From Mariniflexile sp044335535 (GTDB taxonomy: Bacteria > Bacteroidota > Bacteroidia > Flavobacteriales > Flavobacteriaceae): 64,000 bases of DNA. Positions 15,684 through 25,163 of the stretch are shown here, in pieces. The notes beneath the pieces are model-generated. The model saw nothing but the letters and a program-made list of their open reading frames with translations, did not search any database and was not told the origin of the DNA. The position numbers were made by a program, and so were the translations under genes. The DNA is taken from contig NZ_JBIQVZ010000001.1 of the NCBI RefSeq assembly GCF_044335535.1, forward strand, positions 1,054,001-1,118,000. Reading direction: 5' to 3'. The first letter of the stretch is position 1. Every line of letters starts with the position of its first letter.

Positions 15684-17627
15684 ATGAAACAGAAATCACT
15701 AATAACTGAATTACAAACACCTTGCACTCCTAAAAAAGATCATTTTTATTTTTGGAGAATGACCTTTCTTTATCTTGTTTTCACGCTTATATTTTTGCCT
15801 GTAATGGCTCAAAAACAAATGGAAGATTTAGATAGAAGTGTGTTGGCCGTTAGAAAAAACAGCAACGAGGTTTTAGTAAGTTGGCGCATTTTTGCTTCAG
15901 AGTTTGAAAATACTTCATATAATGTATATAGAGGCACAACACTATTAAATAAAACTCCCATTACAGGTGCCAGCAACTTTACTGACTCTATAACCACAAA
16001 CGAAACATATAGTGTATCGGTCATTATAAATGGTATAGAGCAAAAAATGTCAGAACCAAAAAACGTTTGGAACACTATCTACAAAACAATCCCTATTTCT
16101 GCTCCTGAGGGAGGAACATCGCCAGACGGTAGAGATTATATTTATGAAGCCAATGACGCTTCTGTTGGCGATTTAGATGGTGATGGTGAATACGAACTGG
16201 TACTAAAATGGATGCCTTCAAATTCACACGATAATTCCCATAGAGGCTATACAGGAAACACCATTTTACAAGGATTAAAACTGGATGGCACTGTGTTATG
16301 GACCATAGATTTAGGCAAAAACATCCGCTCGGGCGCACACTATACACAATTTTTAGTTTATGATTTTGACGGTGATGGAAAAGCAGAAATAGCATGCAAA
16401 ACTGCTGATGGTACTGTTGATGGAGCAGGAACTGTTTTAGGTGATCCCACGGCAGACTTTAGAACTCCTAATGGTTACATCTTATCAGGCCCCGAATATT
16501 TGAGTCTTTTTTCTGGTGAAACCGGAACTTTTATAACAACACAAGATTATATTCCTGCAAGAGGAAACATCTCCGATTGGGGTGATAGTTACGGAAATAG
16601 GGTAGATCGGTTTTTAGCATGTGTAGCATATCTCGACGGAAAACGTCCTAGTTTAGTATTCGCTAGAGGTTATTACACACGTACCGTCTTAGCCGCTTTT
16701 GACTATAGAGATGGTAAACTAACAAATCGATGGGTATTCGACACCAATAAAAAAGGCAACGAAGCGTATTTTGGGCAAGGGAACCACAGCATCACTGTTG
16801 GAGACGTTGATGGTGATGGGAAAGATGAAATACAATATGGATCTTGTGCTATTGATGATGATGGCACAGGCCTATATTCCACAGGTTTTGGACATGGTGA
16901 TGCGAGTCATTTAGGAGATTTCGACCCTACTCGTGAAGGTTTGGAATATTTTATGACGCATGAAGTAGCCAATGGCAAAAATATTCCCGCTATAGACTAT
17001 AGAGACCCCAAAACAGGTGAGGTATTATGGAGTGTTGCAGGAAAAGGCGATTTTGGAAGAGGCGTTACAGCCGATATTGACCCTAACCATACGGGTACTG
17101 AAAGTTGGGCATCTAACGGCTCTGGAGTGCATAATGCTAAAGGCGAAGTCATCTCTACAACATACCCTTCAACTGGTAGAAGAGGCGCTAGTTTTAACAT
17201 GTTTGCATGGTGGGATGGCGATTTACTACGTGAAATAGTAGATAAGACAGTCATTACAAAATGGAATCCCAATAGTAAAAGTTCAGAGATTCTGCTTACA
17301 GCTTATAATTATGATGACATGAGCTTAAAAAGCAATAATGGTACAAAATCCAATCCCTGTTTAATTGCCGATATATTGGGAGATTGGAGAGAAGAGATTA
17401 TCTGGCGAAATTCAAAAAACACCGAATTAGTTATATTTTCAACACCATATAGCACCACGGAGCGTATTTTTACCTTGATGCACGATCCGCTATATCGCAC
17501 CAGTATTGCATGGCAAAATGTAGGGTATAACCAACCTGCACATACGGGTTTCTATTTAGGACATGGCATGACAACACCTAAAATTCCCTATATTTATTTA
17601 GCTAAAAAGACAATGAAGTCTCAGTAA
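15684..17627 (+). CDS. Second rhamnogalacturonan lyase, PL11 family, without sorting domain
   Basis: 647 residues. This is a tandem paralogue of the preceding gene: most positions of the propeller are identical over the whole length. The N-region is long, with a hydrophobic core ending PVMAQ, so it is exported at least to the periplasm. It stops at the end of the propeller (YLAKKTMKSQ) and lacks the T9SS domain. It starts 34 bp after its paralogue, in the same operon. In Bacillus, two PL11 enzymes split endo and exo cleavage; a similar split here is inference. Confidence 0.92.
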   Translation: MKQKSLITELQTPCTPKKDHFYFWRMTFLYLVFTLIFLPVMAQKQMEDLDRSVLAVRKNSNEVLVSWRIFASEFENTSYNVYRGTTLLNKTPITGASNFTDSITTNETYSVSVIINGIEQKMSEPKNVWNTIYKTIPISAPEGGTSPDGRDYIYEANDASVGDLDGDGEYELVLKWMPSNSHDNSHRGYTGNTILQGLKLDGTVLWTIDLGKNIRSGAHYTQFLVYDFDGDGKAEIACKTADGTVDGAGTVLGDPTADFRTPNGYILSGPEYLSLFSGETGTFITTQDYIPARGNISDWGDSYGNRVDRFLACVAYLDGKRPSLVFARGYYTRTVLAAFDYRDGKLTNRWVFDTNKKGNEAYFGQGNHSITVGDVDGDGKDEIQYGSCAIDDDGTGLYSTGFGHGDASHLGDFDPTREGLEYFMTHEVANGKNIPAIDYRDPKTGEVLWSVAGKGDFGRGVTADIDPNHTGTESWASNGSGVHNAKGEVISTTYPSTGRRGASFNMFAWWDGDLLREIVDKTVITKWNPNSKSSEILLTAYNYDDMSLKSNNGTKSNPCLIADILGDWREEIIWRNSKNTELVIFSTPYSTTERIFTLMHDPLYRTSIAWQNVGYNQPAHTGFYLGHGMTTPKIPYIYLAKKTMKSQ

Positions 17628-17659
17628 AAAAATAGTATCATCACAAACAACATATCAGT

Positions 17660-20500
17660 ATGTCAACAAAATTCTGGTGCATCTTATTTTCAATATTTGC
17701 GTTCTTTCAATGTGACAATCAACCTGAAAAATTAAATCTTGAGGGGCATTGGTCATACAAATTAGACCCTAATAATATAGGCTTAATAGAACATTGGCAA
17801 ACACTTAAATTTGAAGACAGTATTAAATTACCTGCTTCATTAAGAGATAAAGGTATTGGCTACAACCCAACACTAAAAACAGAATGGACAGGAAGTATTT
17901 ACGATAGCACTTGGTATTTTAATCCTGCCATGAAAAAATACAGGAAAAAAGATAGCTTAAAATTTCCATTTTGGTTGACTCCAAACAAACGTTATGTTGG
18001 TGCTGTATGGTATCAAAAAGAGATTTTAATTCCAGAGAATTGGACAAATAAAAGCCTTGCCTTGTCATTAGAAAGACCCCATTGGCAAACACAAGTTTGG
18101 ATAGATACTATTTATGTAGGAAAACAAAATAGTTTATCTGTTCCTCACAATTTTACAATTCAAAAAAGAATAAAACCAGGGAAACACCTCTTAACCATTC
18201 GCTTAGATAATGCCATTAGAGATTTAGATGTTGGCATCAATTCACATAGTATTTCAGACCATACACAAGGGAACTGGAACGGCATTATTGGTAATATGAT
18301 ATTGTCTCCAAAATATGAATATAGCATTAATCAAATTAAGATAACTCCCAATATTTCCAATAAATCTATTGAAGCAAAAATAATTCTGAATAAAAAACAA
18401 AATGCAACATTGCATGCTGAAATTAAAATAAACGGATTAAACCATGAGCATATTTTAAACACATCAACGTTTAAATTTGATAATGCTTCAAGCGAATTAA
18501 TTGCAACTATTCCCATGGGTAATCATTTCAAAACATGGAACGAATTTACACCAAATATTTATGAAATAGTAATCAGTTTAAAAAAGAATGAAAGCATTCT
18601 AGATACCAAAAAAGAAGTTTTTGGAATGCGAGAGTTTAAAATTGAAGGCAAACATTTTAAAATAAATAACAGTCCTATTTCTCTAAGAGGAACCACTGAA
18701 TGTAGCGTATTTCCATTAACTGGATATCCACCAACCGATGAAGCATCATGGGCGCGAATTTTTAGAATATGTAAATCGTTTGGATTAAACCACATGCGTT
18801 TTCATTCATATTGTCCACCGGGATCTGCTTTTTTAGCTGCCGATAAAGCAGGCATCTATTTACAAATTGAAGGGCCTAGTTGGGCAAAATACTCGGTTGA
18901 TTTAGGAAATGGAAAACCAATTGATAATTATTTAATGGAAGAAACCAAAAGGATTATCGATACTTATGGAAATCACCCATCGTTCTGTATGATGGCCTAC
19001 GGAAACGAACCTTCTGGAGATTATGTACCCTATTTAGAAAATTGGGTAAGTCATTTTAAAGCCTACGACCCACAACGAGTTTTCACTGGAGCATCTACCG
19101 GTAGAAGTTGGTCTATTATTGAAAATAGCGATTTTATTGTAAGGTCACCTCCTAGAGGACTGGAGTGGAAAGACACGCAACCTGAAAGCATGTTCGACTA
19201 CAGAAACAAAACTGAAAACCAAGATAGACCTTATGTAACCTTCGAAATGGGGCAATGGTGTGCATATCCTAATTTTGATGAAATTAAAAAATACACAGGC
19301 GCTTTAAAAGCTAAGAATTTTGAATTGTTTCAAGAAGATTTAAAAGATCATCATATGGCAGACCAAGCACACGATTTTTTAATGGCTTCTGGAAAATTAC
19401 AAGCATCTTGTTACAAACAAGAAATTGAAGCGACACTTAGAACGCCCAATTTAGCAGGATTTCAATTATTAAGTTTAAACGATTTTTCAGGACAAGGAAC
19501 AGCTCTTGTTGGTGTTTTAGATGCCTTTTGGGATGAAAAAGGATATATTTCGGCAGATGAATTTAAATCATTTTGTAACGATGTTGTACCTCTAATAAGA
19601 CTCCCAAAATATACATTTTACAATAATGAAACCTTAACTGCCCAAGTTGAAGTAGCAAACTTTAGTGGGTATCATTTAGAAAATACTCATTCCAAATGGG
19701 AACTGGTTAATGACCAAAACGACGTTGTTCAATCTGGAAATTTTAAAAATAAAAGTATACCATTAGGAAAAGGCAACACATTAGGCGCTATTAATATTCC
19801 TCTAAACTTTATTAGTAAAGCATCAAAATTCACACTAAAAGTTTCGATTGGAAATTACACCAACAGTTGGAATATTTGGGTATACCCTAAAACACTTTAT
19901 CATATAGATACTTCAAATGTTCATATCACCAAAACCTTAGATTCTAAAACAAAACAAGTTTTAAACCAAGGAGGAAACGTATTATTATTAACAGCTGGAA
20001 AAGTTGAGAATGGCAAAGACATTGTTCAATATCAGACACCTGTTTTTTGGAATACCTCTTGGTTTAAAATGAGGCCACCGCATACAACAGGTATTCTTAT
20101 AAAAAATGAACACCCTATATTTAATGATTTTCCAACCGATTATTATGCCGATTTACAATGGTGGGAAATAGGAAACAGACAACAAATCATGAATCTTGAA
20201 AATTTCCCGGCAAGTTTCAGACCCATTATCCAACCTATTGATACCTGGTTTTTAAACCGAAGATTAGCTATGCTTTTTGAGGCTAAAGTTAATAACGGAA
20301 AACTAATGGTTTGCAGTATAAATCTAGATGCCATTGATGATACTAAACCCGTTTCAAAACAACTTTATCATAGTATTTTAAAGTATTTAACTTCAGACAA
20401 TTTCAATCCTAATGATGCAATTTCATTAGATATTGTTTCAGAATTGTTTGAACAGAAAGAACGCAAAGTATGGAATTCATATGTTTCAGAAAACCCATAA
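17660..20500 (+). CDS. GH2-like glycoside hydrolase lipoprotein
   Basis: 946 residues. The signal ends FAFFQCDN with a lipobox-like cysteine. A jelly-roll sugar-binding domain (residues 25-215; RYVGAVWYQKEI, LERPHWQTQVWID), an immunoglobulin-like domain and a TIM barrel follow the GH2 order. The candidate acid/base is in AYGNEPSGDY and the candidate nucleophile in TFEMGQWCAYP. The last 290 residues form further beta domains. It begins 33 bp after the second PL11 gene. It most likely removes galactose, arabinose or a uronyl unit from RG-I fragments; the exact specificity cannot be read. Confidence 0.82.
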   Translation: MSTKFWCILFSIFAFFQCDNQPEKLNLEGHWSYKLDPNNIGLIEHWQTLKFEDSIKLPASLRDKGIGYNPTLKTEWTGSIYDSTWYFNPAMKKYRKKDSLKFPFWLTPNKRYVGAVWYQKEILIPENWTNKSLALSLERPHWQTQVWIDTIYVGKQNSLSVPHNFTIQKRIKPGKHLLTIRLDNAIRDLDVGINSHSISDHTQGNWNGIIGNMILSPKYEYSINQIKITPNISNKSIEAKIILNKKQNATLHAEIKINGLNHEHILNTSTFKFDNASSELIATIPMGNHFKTWNEFTPNIYEIVISLKKNESILDTKKEVFGMREFKIEGKHFKINNSPISLRGTTECSVFPLTGYPPTDEASWARIFRICKSFGLNHMRFHSYCPPGSAFLAADKAGIYLQIEGPSWAKYSVDLGNGKPIDNYLMEETKRIIDTYGNHPSFCMMAYGNEPSGDYVPYLENWVSHFKAYDPQRVFTGASTGRSWSIIENSDFIVRSPPRGLEWKDTQPESMFDYRNKTENQDRPYVTFEMGQWCAYPNFDEIKKYTGALKAKNFELFQEDLKDHHMADQAHDFLMASGKLQASCYKQEIEATLRTPNLAGFQLLSLNDFSGQGTALVGVLDAFWDEKGYISADEFKSFCNDVVPLIRLPKYTFYNNETLTAQVEVANFSGYHLENTHSKWELVNDQNDVVQSGNFKNKSIPLGKGNTLGAINIPLNFISKASKFTLKVSIGNYTNSWNIWVYPKTLYHIDTSNVHITKTLDSKTKQVLNQGGNVLLLTAGKVENGKDIVQYQTPVFWNTSWFKMRPPHTTGILIKNEHPIFNDFPTDYYADLQWWEIGNRQQIMNLENFPASFRPIIQPIDTWFLNRRLAMLFEAKVNNGKLMVCSINLDAIDDTKPVSKQLYHSILKYLTSDNFNPNDAISLDIVSELFEQKERKVWNSYVSENP

Positions 20501-20562
20501 TTTTAGATTAAACAGCGATGGATTCAATGGGGATAATGGAAATATTTTGAAAACATCAATCT

Positions 20563-21294
20563 TTATTTTAAAGCATCAAAAAACGCTTCATCTTCTTCAA
20601 AAGCAGTGCCTATAACTACCATATCGGCACCAGAGTCATAGGCATACGCTAGTTGTTGTTTATTTCTAATACCGCCGCCAACAATTAATGGTATTTGCAG
20701 TTCTTGTTTAACCGACTTAATAATTGCTGAAGATACTGGATTTTTAGCACCGCTGCCCGCTTCCAAATAGATCATTTTCATTCCCAGCAACTCCCCTGCT
20801 TTGGCGGTATCAATTATATTTTGAATAGCTGTTTTGGCTATTGGTAGTGTCCCTGTAACCCTTTGTACCGCTGTTTTTTTACCGTTTTCAACAAGTATAT
20901 AACCTGTTGATATAACCTCTAATTTTGTCTTTCGAAGTTTTGAAATCGACTCCACTTGCTTTCCTATTAAATAATCAGGGTTTCTACCGGAAATCAAACT
21001 TAAAAACAACAAACCATCGGCATGGTTTGTAATTTGAGTAACATCTCCCGGAAATAATATGACAGGAAGCTTCGTTTGCTTTTTTATTTCGGCAACTAAA
21101 ATATGGGTAACGCCTTCTTCAACCGTACTACCTCCAACAAAAATATGGGTTACTATAGAAGCATTAACTTTACCTAGAAAAAATTTAGTATTTTCAATGG
21201 AGAACTTATCGGGGTCTATTAAAACAGCTAAAAGTTTCTCTTTAGTAGCAATCGATTTTAATATGCTTTGGTATATGTTTTTTATTTCTGCCAC
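20563..21294 (-). CDS. Geranylgeranylglyceryl/heptaprenylglyceryl phosphate synthase
   Basis: 243 residues, a TIM barrel. It joins a polyprenyl chain to glycerol-1-phosphate in an ether bond. Motifs are LLAVLIDPDKF at the N-terminus, HIFVGGSTVEEG, VILFPGD, YLEAGSGAKNPV and the phosphate loop LIVGGGIRNKQQL. The start is a GTG (21294); no in-frame ATG lies nearby. Group II enzymes of this family are known in Bacteroidota, including Flavobacterium. The lipid product in these bacteria remains unclear. It is 33 bp downstream of the phosphopantetheinyl transferase gene on the same strand. Confidence 0.93.
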   Translation of the reverse strand: MAEIKNIYQSILKSIATKEKLLAVLIDPDKFSIENTKFFLGKVNASIVTHIFVGGSTVEEGVTHILVAEIKKQTKLPVILFPGDVTQITNHADGLLFLSLISGRNPDYLIGKQVESISKLRKTKLEVISTGYILVENGKKTAVQRVTGTLPIAKTAIQNIIDTAKAGELLGMKMIYLEAGSGAKNPVSSAIIKSVKQELQIPLIVGGGIRNKQQLAYAYDSGADMVVIGTAFEEDEAFFDALK

Positions 21295-21327
21295 GAATAC
21301 ACAAATATGATCTTAAAATGGTCTGTT

Positions 21328-21954
21328 CTATTTAATGACATATGCACAAGTAAAACCTTCAAACTCTAAAAATTGGACTTGGTAGCGGTATTTTTTGTCT
21401 TCATAATCAATCCAAGCAATGGTTTCATAGTCATTATCAGATACTGGAATTACCAAACAATGTTTTTTAAAGCTCAAACCCGGGGTTGCAAACAGTTTGT
21501 ACAACGATTCTTTTATACACCAAATAACAGTTAGTTTATTAACATAATCTGCTGCATGTCCATTAAGATAGCTAAACTCATAATCAATAAATTTATGAGC
21601 AATCACGCTAATTTTATTGCGTTGTTTTTCAATATCAATCCCAATAACATTGTCACTAACTATGACTCCCGAAAAATGAAACGAATGGGTAATGGAAATT
21701 TGCTTACCATCTTTTAAATGAGGTTTGCCGTTTCCATCATAAAACAAATCGGCATCTTCATATCCAAATTCGGCCAATAAACAGCGTACACTTAAAAACC
21801 CACGCTGGTGCAATTCACTTTTCATACCTAAAACACGCTGTAAACTTTCGGGTTTTAGCTTTACTGATTGCATTAAATCATCAAAAGATTCTGAAATTTT
21901 CCAGATTTTAACAACAGTTTGTGAATTAGGAGTAATGGTTTTGTAAAGAGGCAT
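21328..21954 (-). CDS. 4'-phosphopantetheinyl transferase superfamily protein
   Basis: 208 residues, of Sfp-like length. The Mg-binding signature GIDIEKQRN and the WCIKESLYK motif (W-x3-KES) are present, and ISITHSFHFSGV corresponds to the conserved histidine strand. It transfers phosphopantetheine from CoA to acyl or peptidyl carrier proteins. It diverges from ahcY with a 137-bp gap and probably shares a transcript with the ether-lipid synthase gene downstream. Confidence 0.92.
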   Translation of the reverse strand: MPLYKTITPNSQTVVKIWKISESFDDLMQSVKLKPESLQRVLGMKSELHQRGFLSVRCLLAEFGYEDADLFYDGNGKPHLKDGKQISITHSFHFSGVIVSDNVIGIDIEKQRNKISVIAHKFIDYEFSYLNGHAADYVNKLTVIWCIKESLYKLFATPGLSFKKHCLVIPVSDNDYETIAWIDYEDKKYRYQVQFLEFEGFTCAYVIK

Positions 21955-21977
21955 TTAATTTTCTAAAAGTTATTAGT

Positions 21978-21985
21978 TATCTTTG
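21978..21985 (+). promoter_or_regulatory. -7 promoter element upstream of ahcY
   Basis: TATCTTTG fits TAnnTTTG and is followed by CACTGCC. It lies 107 nt before the ahcY start. The -33 element is not convincing. Confidence 0.45.
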
Positions 21986-22091
21986 CACTGCCTAAGGCAG
22001 ATTAAACATTTTTGTTGAGCAATTTAACTATTTTAATATGATTCCAAAGATGTTTTCTTTTTATAAAACAAAGAAAAAATAAAAAGTTGAT

Positions 22092-23408
22092 ATGAGTACA
22101 AAAACAATTCCTTATGTAGCCAATAAAGTAAAAGATATTTCGCTTGCAGCTTGGGGACGAAAAGAAATAGAATTAGCTGAAGCCGAAATGCCAGGGCTTA
22201 TGAGCTTACGTGAAGAGTACGGAAATTTGCAACCACTTAAAGGCGCACGTATTGCAGGATGTTTGCATATGACTATCCAAACAGCAGTTTTAATTGAAAC
22301 GTTACAAGCTTTAGGCGCTGAGGTTACTTGGAGTTCTTGTAACATTTTCTCTACCCAAGACCAAGCTGCTGCTGCCATTGCTGCTGCAGGAACATCGGTT
22401 TATGCTTGGAAAGATATGACCGAAGAAGAATTTGATTGGTGTATTGAACAAACCCTTTTCTTTGGTGAAGACAGACAACCTCTTAACATGATTCTTGATG
22501 ATGGTGGCGATTTAACCAATATGGTTTTAGACCGTTATCCAGAGTTAGTACCTGGTATTAAAGGATTGAGTGAAGAAACCACCACAGGTGTTCACAGACT
22601 ATACGAACGCGTTAAAAAAGGAACATTACCAATGCCGGCCATTAATGTAAACGACTCGGTTACAAAAAGTAAATTTGACAACAAATATGGTTGTAAAGAA
22701 AGTGCCGTGGATGCCATTCGTCGTGCTACCGACTTAATGCTTGCTGGAAAACGTGTGGTTGTTTGTGGTTATGGCGATGTAGGTAAAGGTACCGCAGCTT
22801 CTTTTAAAGGTGCTGGAAGTATCGTAACTGTTACAGAAATTGACCCGATTTGTGCTTTACAAGCGGCTATGGATGGTTTTGAAGTTAAAAAACTAGAAAC
22901 CGTTGCTCCAAACTCTGATATCATTATAACCACAACTGGGAACAAAGATATTGTGCGTAGTGAACATTTTGAAGCTGTAAAAGACAAAACCATTATTTGT
23001 AACATTGGACATTTTGATAATGAAATTGATATGGCTTGGTTAAAGAAAAACCACGGCCACACCAAAAACACTATTAAACCTCAAGTGGACAAATACACTG
23101 TTAATGGTAAAGACATTATTATACTTGCAGAAGGCCGTTTAGTAAATTTAGGTTGTGCCACTGGCCATCCAAGTTTTGTAATGAGTAATTCATTTACAAA
23201 CCAAACCTTGGCTCAAATTGAACTTTGGACCAATAGCGATGCCTACGAAAACAATGTGTATATGTTACCTAAACATCTTGATGAAAAAGTAGCCAAATTG
23301 CACTTAGCTAAAATTGGTGTTGAGCTTACTGAGTTAAAACCAGATCAAGCTGAATATATTGGTGTATCGGTTGAAGGTCCTTTTAAACCTGAGTATTATA
23401 GATATTAA
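22092..23408 (+). CDS. ahcY: Adenosylhomocysteinase
   Basis: 438 residues. It hydrolyses S-adenosylhomocysteine to adenosine and homocysteine with bound NAD, clearing the product of methyltransferases. Visible are the substrate domain GCLHMTIQTAVLIETL, the catalytic lysine region NDSVTKSKFDNKYGC, the Rossmann motif VVCGYGDVGKGTA and the C-terminal KHLDEKVAKLHL ... GPFKPEYYRY. It is a stand-alone gene with its own strong terminator. No SAH riboswitch was recognised in its leader. Confidence 0.98.
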   Translation: MSTKTIPYVANKVKDISLAAWGRKEIELAEAEMPGLMSLREEYGNLQPLKGARIAGCLHMTIQTAVLIETLQALGAEVTWSSCNIFSTQDQAAAAIAAAGTSVYAWKDMTEEEFDWCIEQTLFFGEDRQPLNMILDDGGDLTNMVLDRYPELVPGIKGLSEETTTGVHRLYERVKKGTLPMPAINVNDSVTKSKFDNKYGCKESAVDAIRRATDLMLAGKRVVVCGYGDVGKGTAASFKGAGSIVTVTEIDPICALQAAMDGFEVKKLETVAPNSDIIITTTGNKDIVRSEHFEAVKDKTIICNIGHFDNEIDMAWLKKNHGHTKNTIKPQVDKYTVNGKDIIILAEGRLVNLGCATGHPSFVMSNSFTNQTLAQIELWTNSDAYENNVYMLPKHLDEKVAKLHLAKIGVELTELKPDQAEYIGVSVEGPFKPEYYRY

Positions 23409-23409
23409 C

Positions 23410-23562
23410 ACGTCATGCTGAACTTGTTTCAGTATCACTAATAAATTAAATCCCAAGCAACGAATTGTTTGGGATTTTTTGTCACTTAAAGACCTGAGTT
23501 CAACACAAGGATCAAAATCAAGTTATGTCAATGATACGCTTCGACAGTCTCAGCATGACGTA
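23410..23562. repeat. Inverted repeat spanning the ahcY terminator
   Basis: ACGTCATGCTGAACTTGTTTC (from 23411) pairs in reverse with CTTCGACAGTCTCAGCATGACGT (ending 23562). This is the dispersed 'cttcgacaagctcagcatgac' word common in these genomes. The terminator lies inside the pair. Confidence 0.65.
23448..23480 (+). terminator. Intrinsic terminator of ahcY
   Basis: The 13-bp stem AAATCCCAAgCAA / TTGtTTGGGATTT with loop cgaa is followed by TTTTTTG. It lies 40 nt after the stop. Confidence 0.9.
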
Positions 23563-23635
23563 CCAAAGCATAGAGCATTTGTTAGTCTGAGATATCTTTT
23601 TATTTTATAAAAAGCAATATAAAATGACGTTAGTT

Positions 23636-23708
23636 TGTCAGGTTGAGCTTGTCGAAACCGATATTGATTACCAGTAAGTTAAAATACTTCGACAAGCTCA
23701 ATATGACA
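23636..23708. repeat. Second inverted repeat of the same word family
   Basis: TGTCAGGTTGAGCTTGTCGA (23636 on) pairs with TCGACAAGCTCAATATGACA (ending 23708). It is followed by agactttttagacagcctcttttt, which recurs at 56450-56474. The 340-bp gap 23409-23748 holds nothing else that I can identify. Confidence 0.65.
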
Positions 23709-23748
23709 TAGAACTAGACTTTTTAGACAGCCTCTTTTTAATATCATT

Positions 23749-24240
23749 TTATAAATTAAAAGAAGCCCCTAAGTTAAGTGTAAACTGGTTGTGTAGTTTT
23801 TCGCCAGCATCTAAAACACCGGTATTATATTTTGCAAAAGGCACATTAAACTCTGTAAAAACACCAAAGCCATTTGTAAAAAAGTAACGCATCCCTAAAT
23901 GGCCACCAAAATTTTTAAGGCTCAGGTTTAAACCTGGGTAGATATCAAAATTCTCATCGACATTAACGACGTTTCCTAAGTTGGCATTAAAACGCCCTTT
24001 AACATCAAAACGGTCGCCAAAACTAGCAGAAATATCATCGTTAAGGCCCAAAGCATAAGATGATGATACACCAACCGACATGTTTTCACCCAAACCAAAA
24101 TCGTAACTAATAGTAATACCAGTAGCATTATTTTGAAGATTGGCTCCTAACTGAATTTTGTTGTCTCCACTACCTATAAAAGCTTGAGAATTACTAAGAG
24201 TTACACTAAGAATAGTTACTAATAAAATTATTTTTCGCAT
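23749..24240 (-). CDS. Small predicted outer-membrane beta-barrel protein
   Basis: 163 residues. A signal peptide ending NSQA is followed by alternating beta strands (KIQLGANLQNN, ITISYDFGLGENMSVGVSSSYALG, GRFNANLGNVV, GGHLGMRYFF), and the last strand is QFTLNLGASFNL. The length suits an eight-stranded barrel. Similar proteins occur across flavobacteria without known function. It is monocistronic. Confidence 0.7.
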   Translation of the reverse strand: MRKIILLVTILSVTLSNSQAFIGSGDNKIQLGANLQNNATGITISYDFGLGENMSVGVSSSYALGLNDDISASFGDRFDVKGRFNANLGNVVNVDENFDIYPGLNLSLKNFGGHLGMRYFFTNGFGVFTEFNVPFAKYNTGVLDAGEKLHNQFTLNLGASFNL

Positions 24241-24302
24241 GATTTAAGTTTAAATTTTAAGTGGGCAAATATATATAAGTTATTGTAAAAAAACCGTCTT
24301 AT

Positions 24303-25163
24303 TTATAAGTTCTTATGGGTTTTTGTAATAGCTTGTTGGTTTTTCCAATCAATCCATTTTTGACCCTTCATACGACGCATGGCGTTATCAAAATTCCGCA
24401 TAACAACAATATTGTAAATAGCTTTACTGAAATTTTTAGGGTTACGGGCTATGGCACGTAAACTCATAGAAAAACCAGGAGTTATATAGCGCATGTAATG
24501 CCAATAACCTTCGGGCATGTACAATACTTCGCCATGGCTTAGTTCGGTTTGGTAACCCCATGCTTTTTTTAGCAAGGGCCATTTTTCAAAATCGGGGTTA
24601 GCAAAATCAATATCTTCACGGGTAATTAGTGCATGCGGTACTTTATACAAATATTTGTTCTGGTTTTGGTCGAACAAAATAATTTGTTTTTTGCCTTCAA
24701 AATGAAAATGGAAAATATTAGCTAGATCAATATCGTAATGCATAAAGGTGTGTGAGTCGCGTCCACCAAAAAACAGCATCGGGAGGCCTTTCATAAGGCG
24801 TAAACCAAAATCGGGAAATGAAAAATCATTTTGCAATAGTGGTATTTCCTTAATGGCATTCCATAAAAAAATACGGTATTTAGTAGGTTCGCTTTTTAAC
24901 AAATCTATATAGTCCGCTAATTTCATTTTGGTATGTGGCTCGTTAAAGCCATCTTTATAATCAACCGGTCTATCGTCGTATAATGGGACGGTAATCTCAC
25001 CCCCAACGGTTTTCATATAGTCTAAATTCCACATGTTGTAAGCAGGCCAATGGTCTATAAAACGTTCTATAACCACAGGTTTTTGTGGTTTAAAATAGTG
25101 TTTTAAAAAGTCCTCTTTTGTAATTGTTTTTACACGAGGAATATCTTGTAAGTTCAACGACAA
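24303..25163 (-). CDS. Cupin-like (JmjC-fold) protein
   Basis: 286 residues. The family start is NLQDIPRVKTITKEDFLKHY, followed by PVVIERFIDHWPAYNMW. The metal site of Cupin_8/JmjC dioxygenases appears as HYDIDLANIFHFHFEGKKQ (first His and Asp) and a later His in MPEGYWHYMRYI. It may be a 2-oxoglutarate/Fe(II) hydroxylase acting on a protein, but the substrate is unknown. No ATG is available before the conserved N-terminus: an in-frame stop lies two codons upstream of a TTG at 25163, so TTG there (or the TTG at 25157) is the start. Confidence 0.85.
   Translation of the reverse strand: MSLNLQDIPRVKTITKEDFLKHYFKPQKPVVIERFIDHWPAYNMWNLDYMKTVGGEITVPLYDDRPVDYKDGFNEPHTKMKLADYIDLLKSEPTKYRIFLWNAIKEIPLLQNDFSFPDFGLRLMKGLPMLFFGGRDSHTFMHYDIDLANIFHFHFEGKKQIILFDQNQNKYLYKVPHALITREDIDFANPDFEKWPLLKKAWGYQTELSHGEVLYMPEGYWHYMRYITPGFSMSLRAIARNPKNFSKAIYNIVVMRNFDNAMRRMKGQKWIDWKNQQAITKTHKNL

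Noticed and set aside
16093..16395. Antisense open frame of about 100 codons inside a PL11 gene
   Set aside because: It is a shadow of a real, conserved coding sequence; similar antisense frames over ahcY, sufB and sufS were dismissed for the same reason.
21955..22091. SAH riboswitch upstream of ahcY
   Set aside because: No conserved SAH-riboswitch core or pseudoknot pairing is visible in this 137-bp leader.
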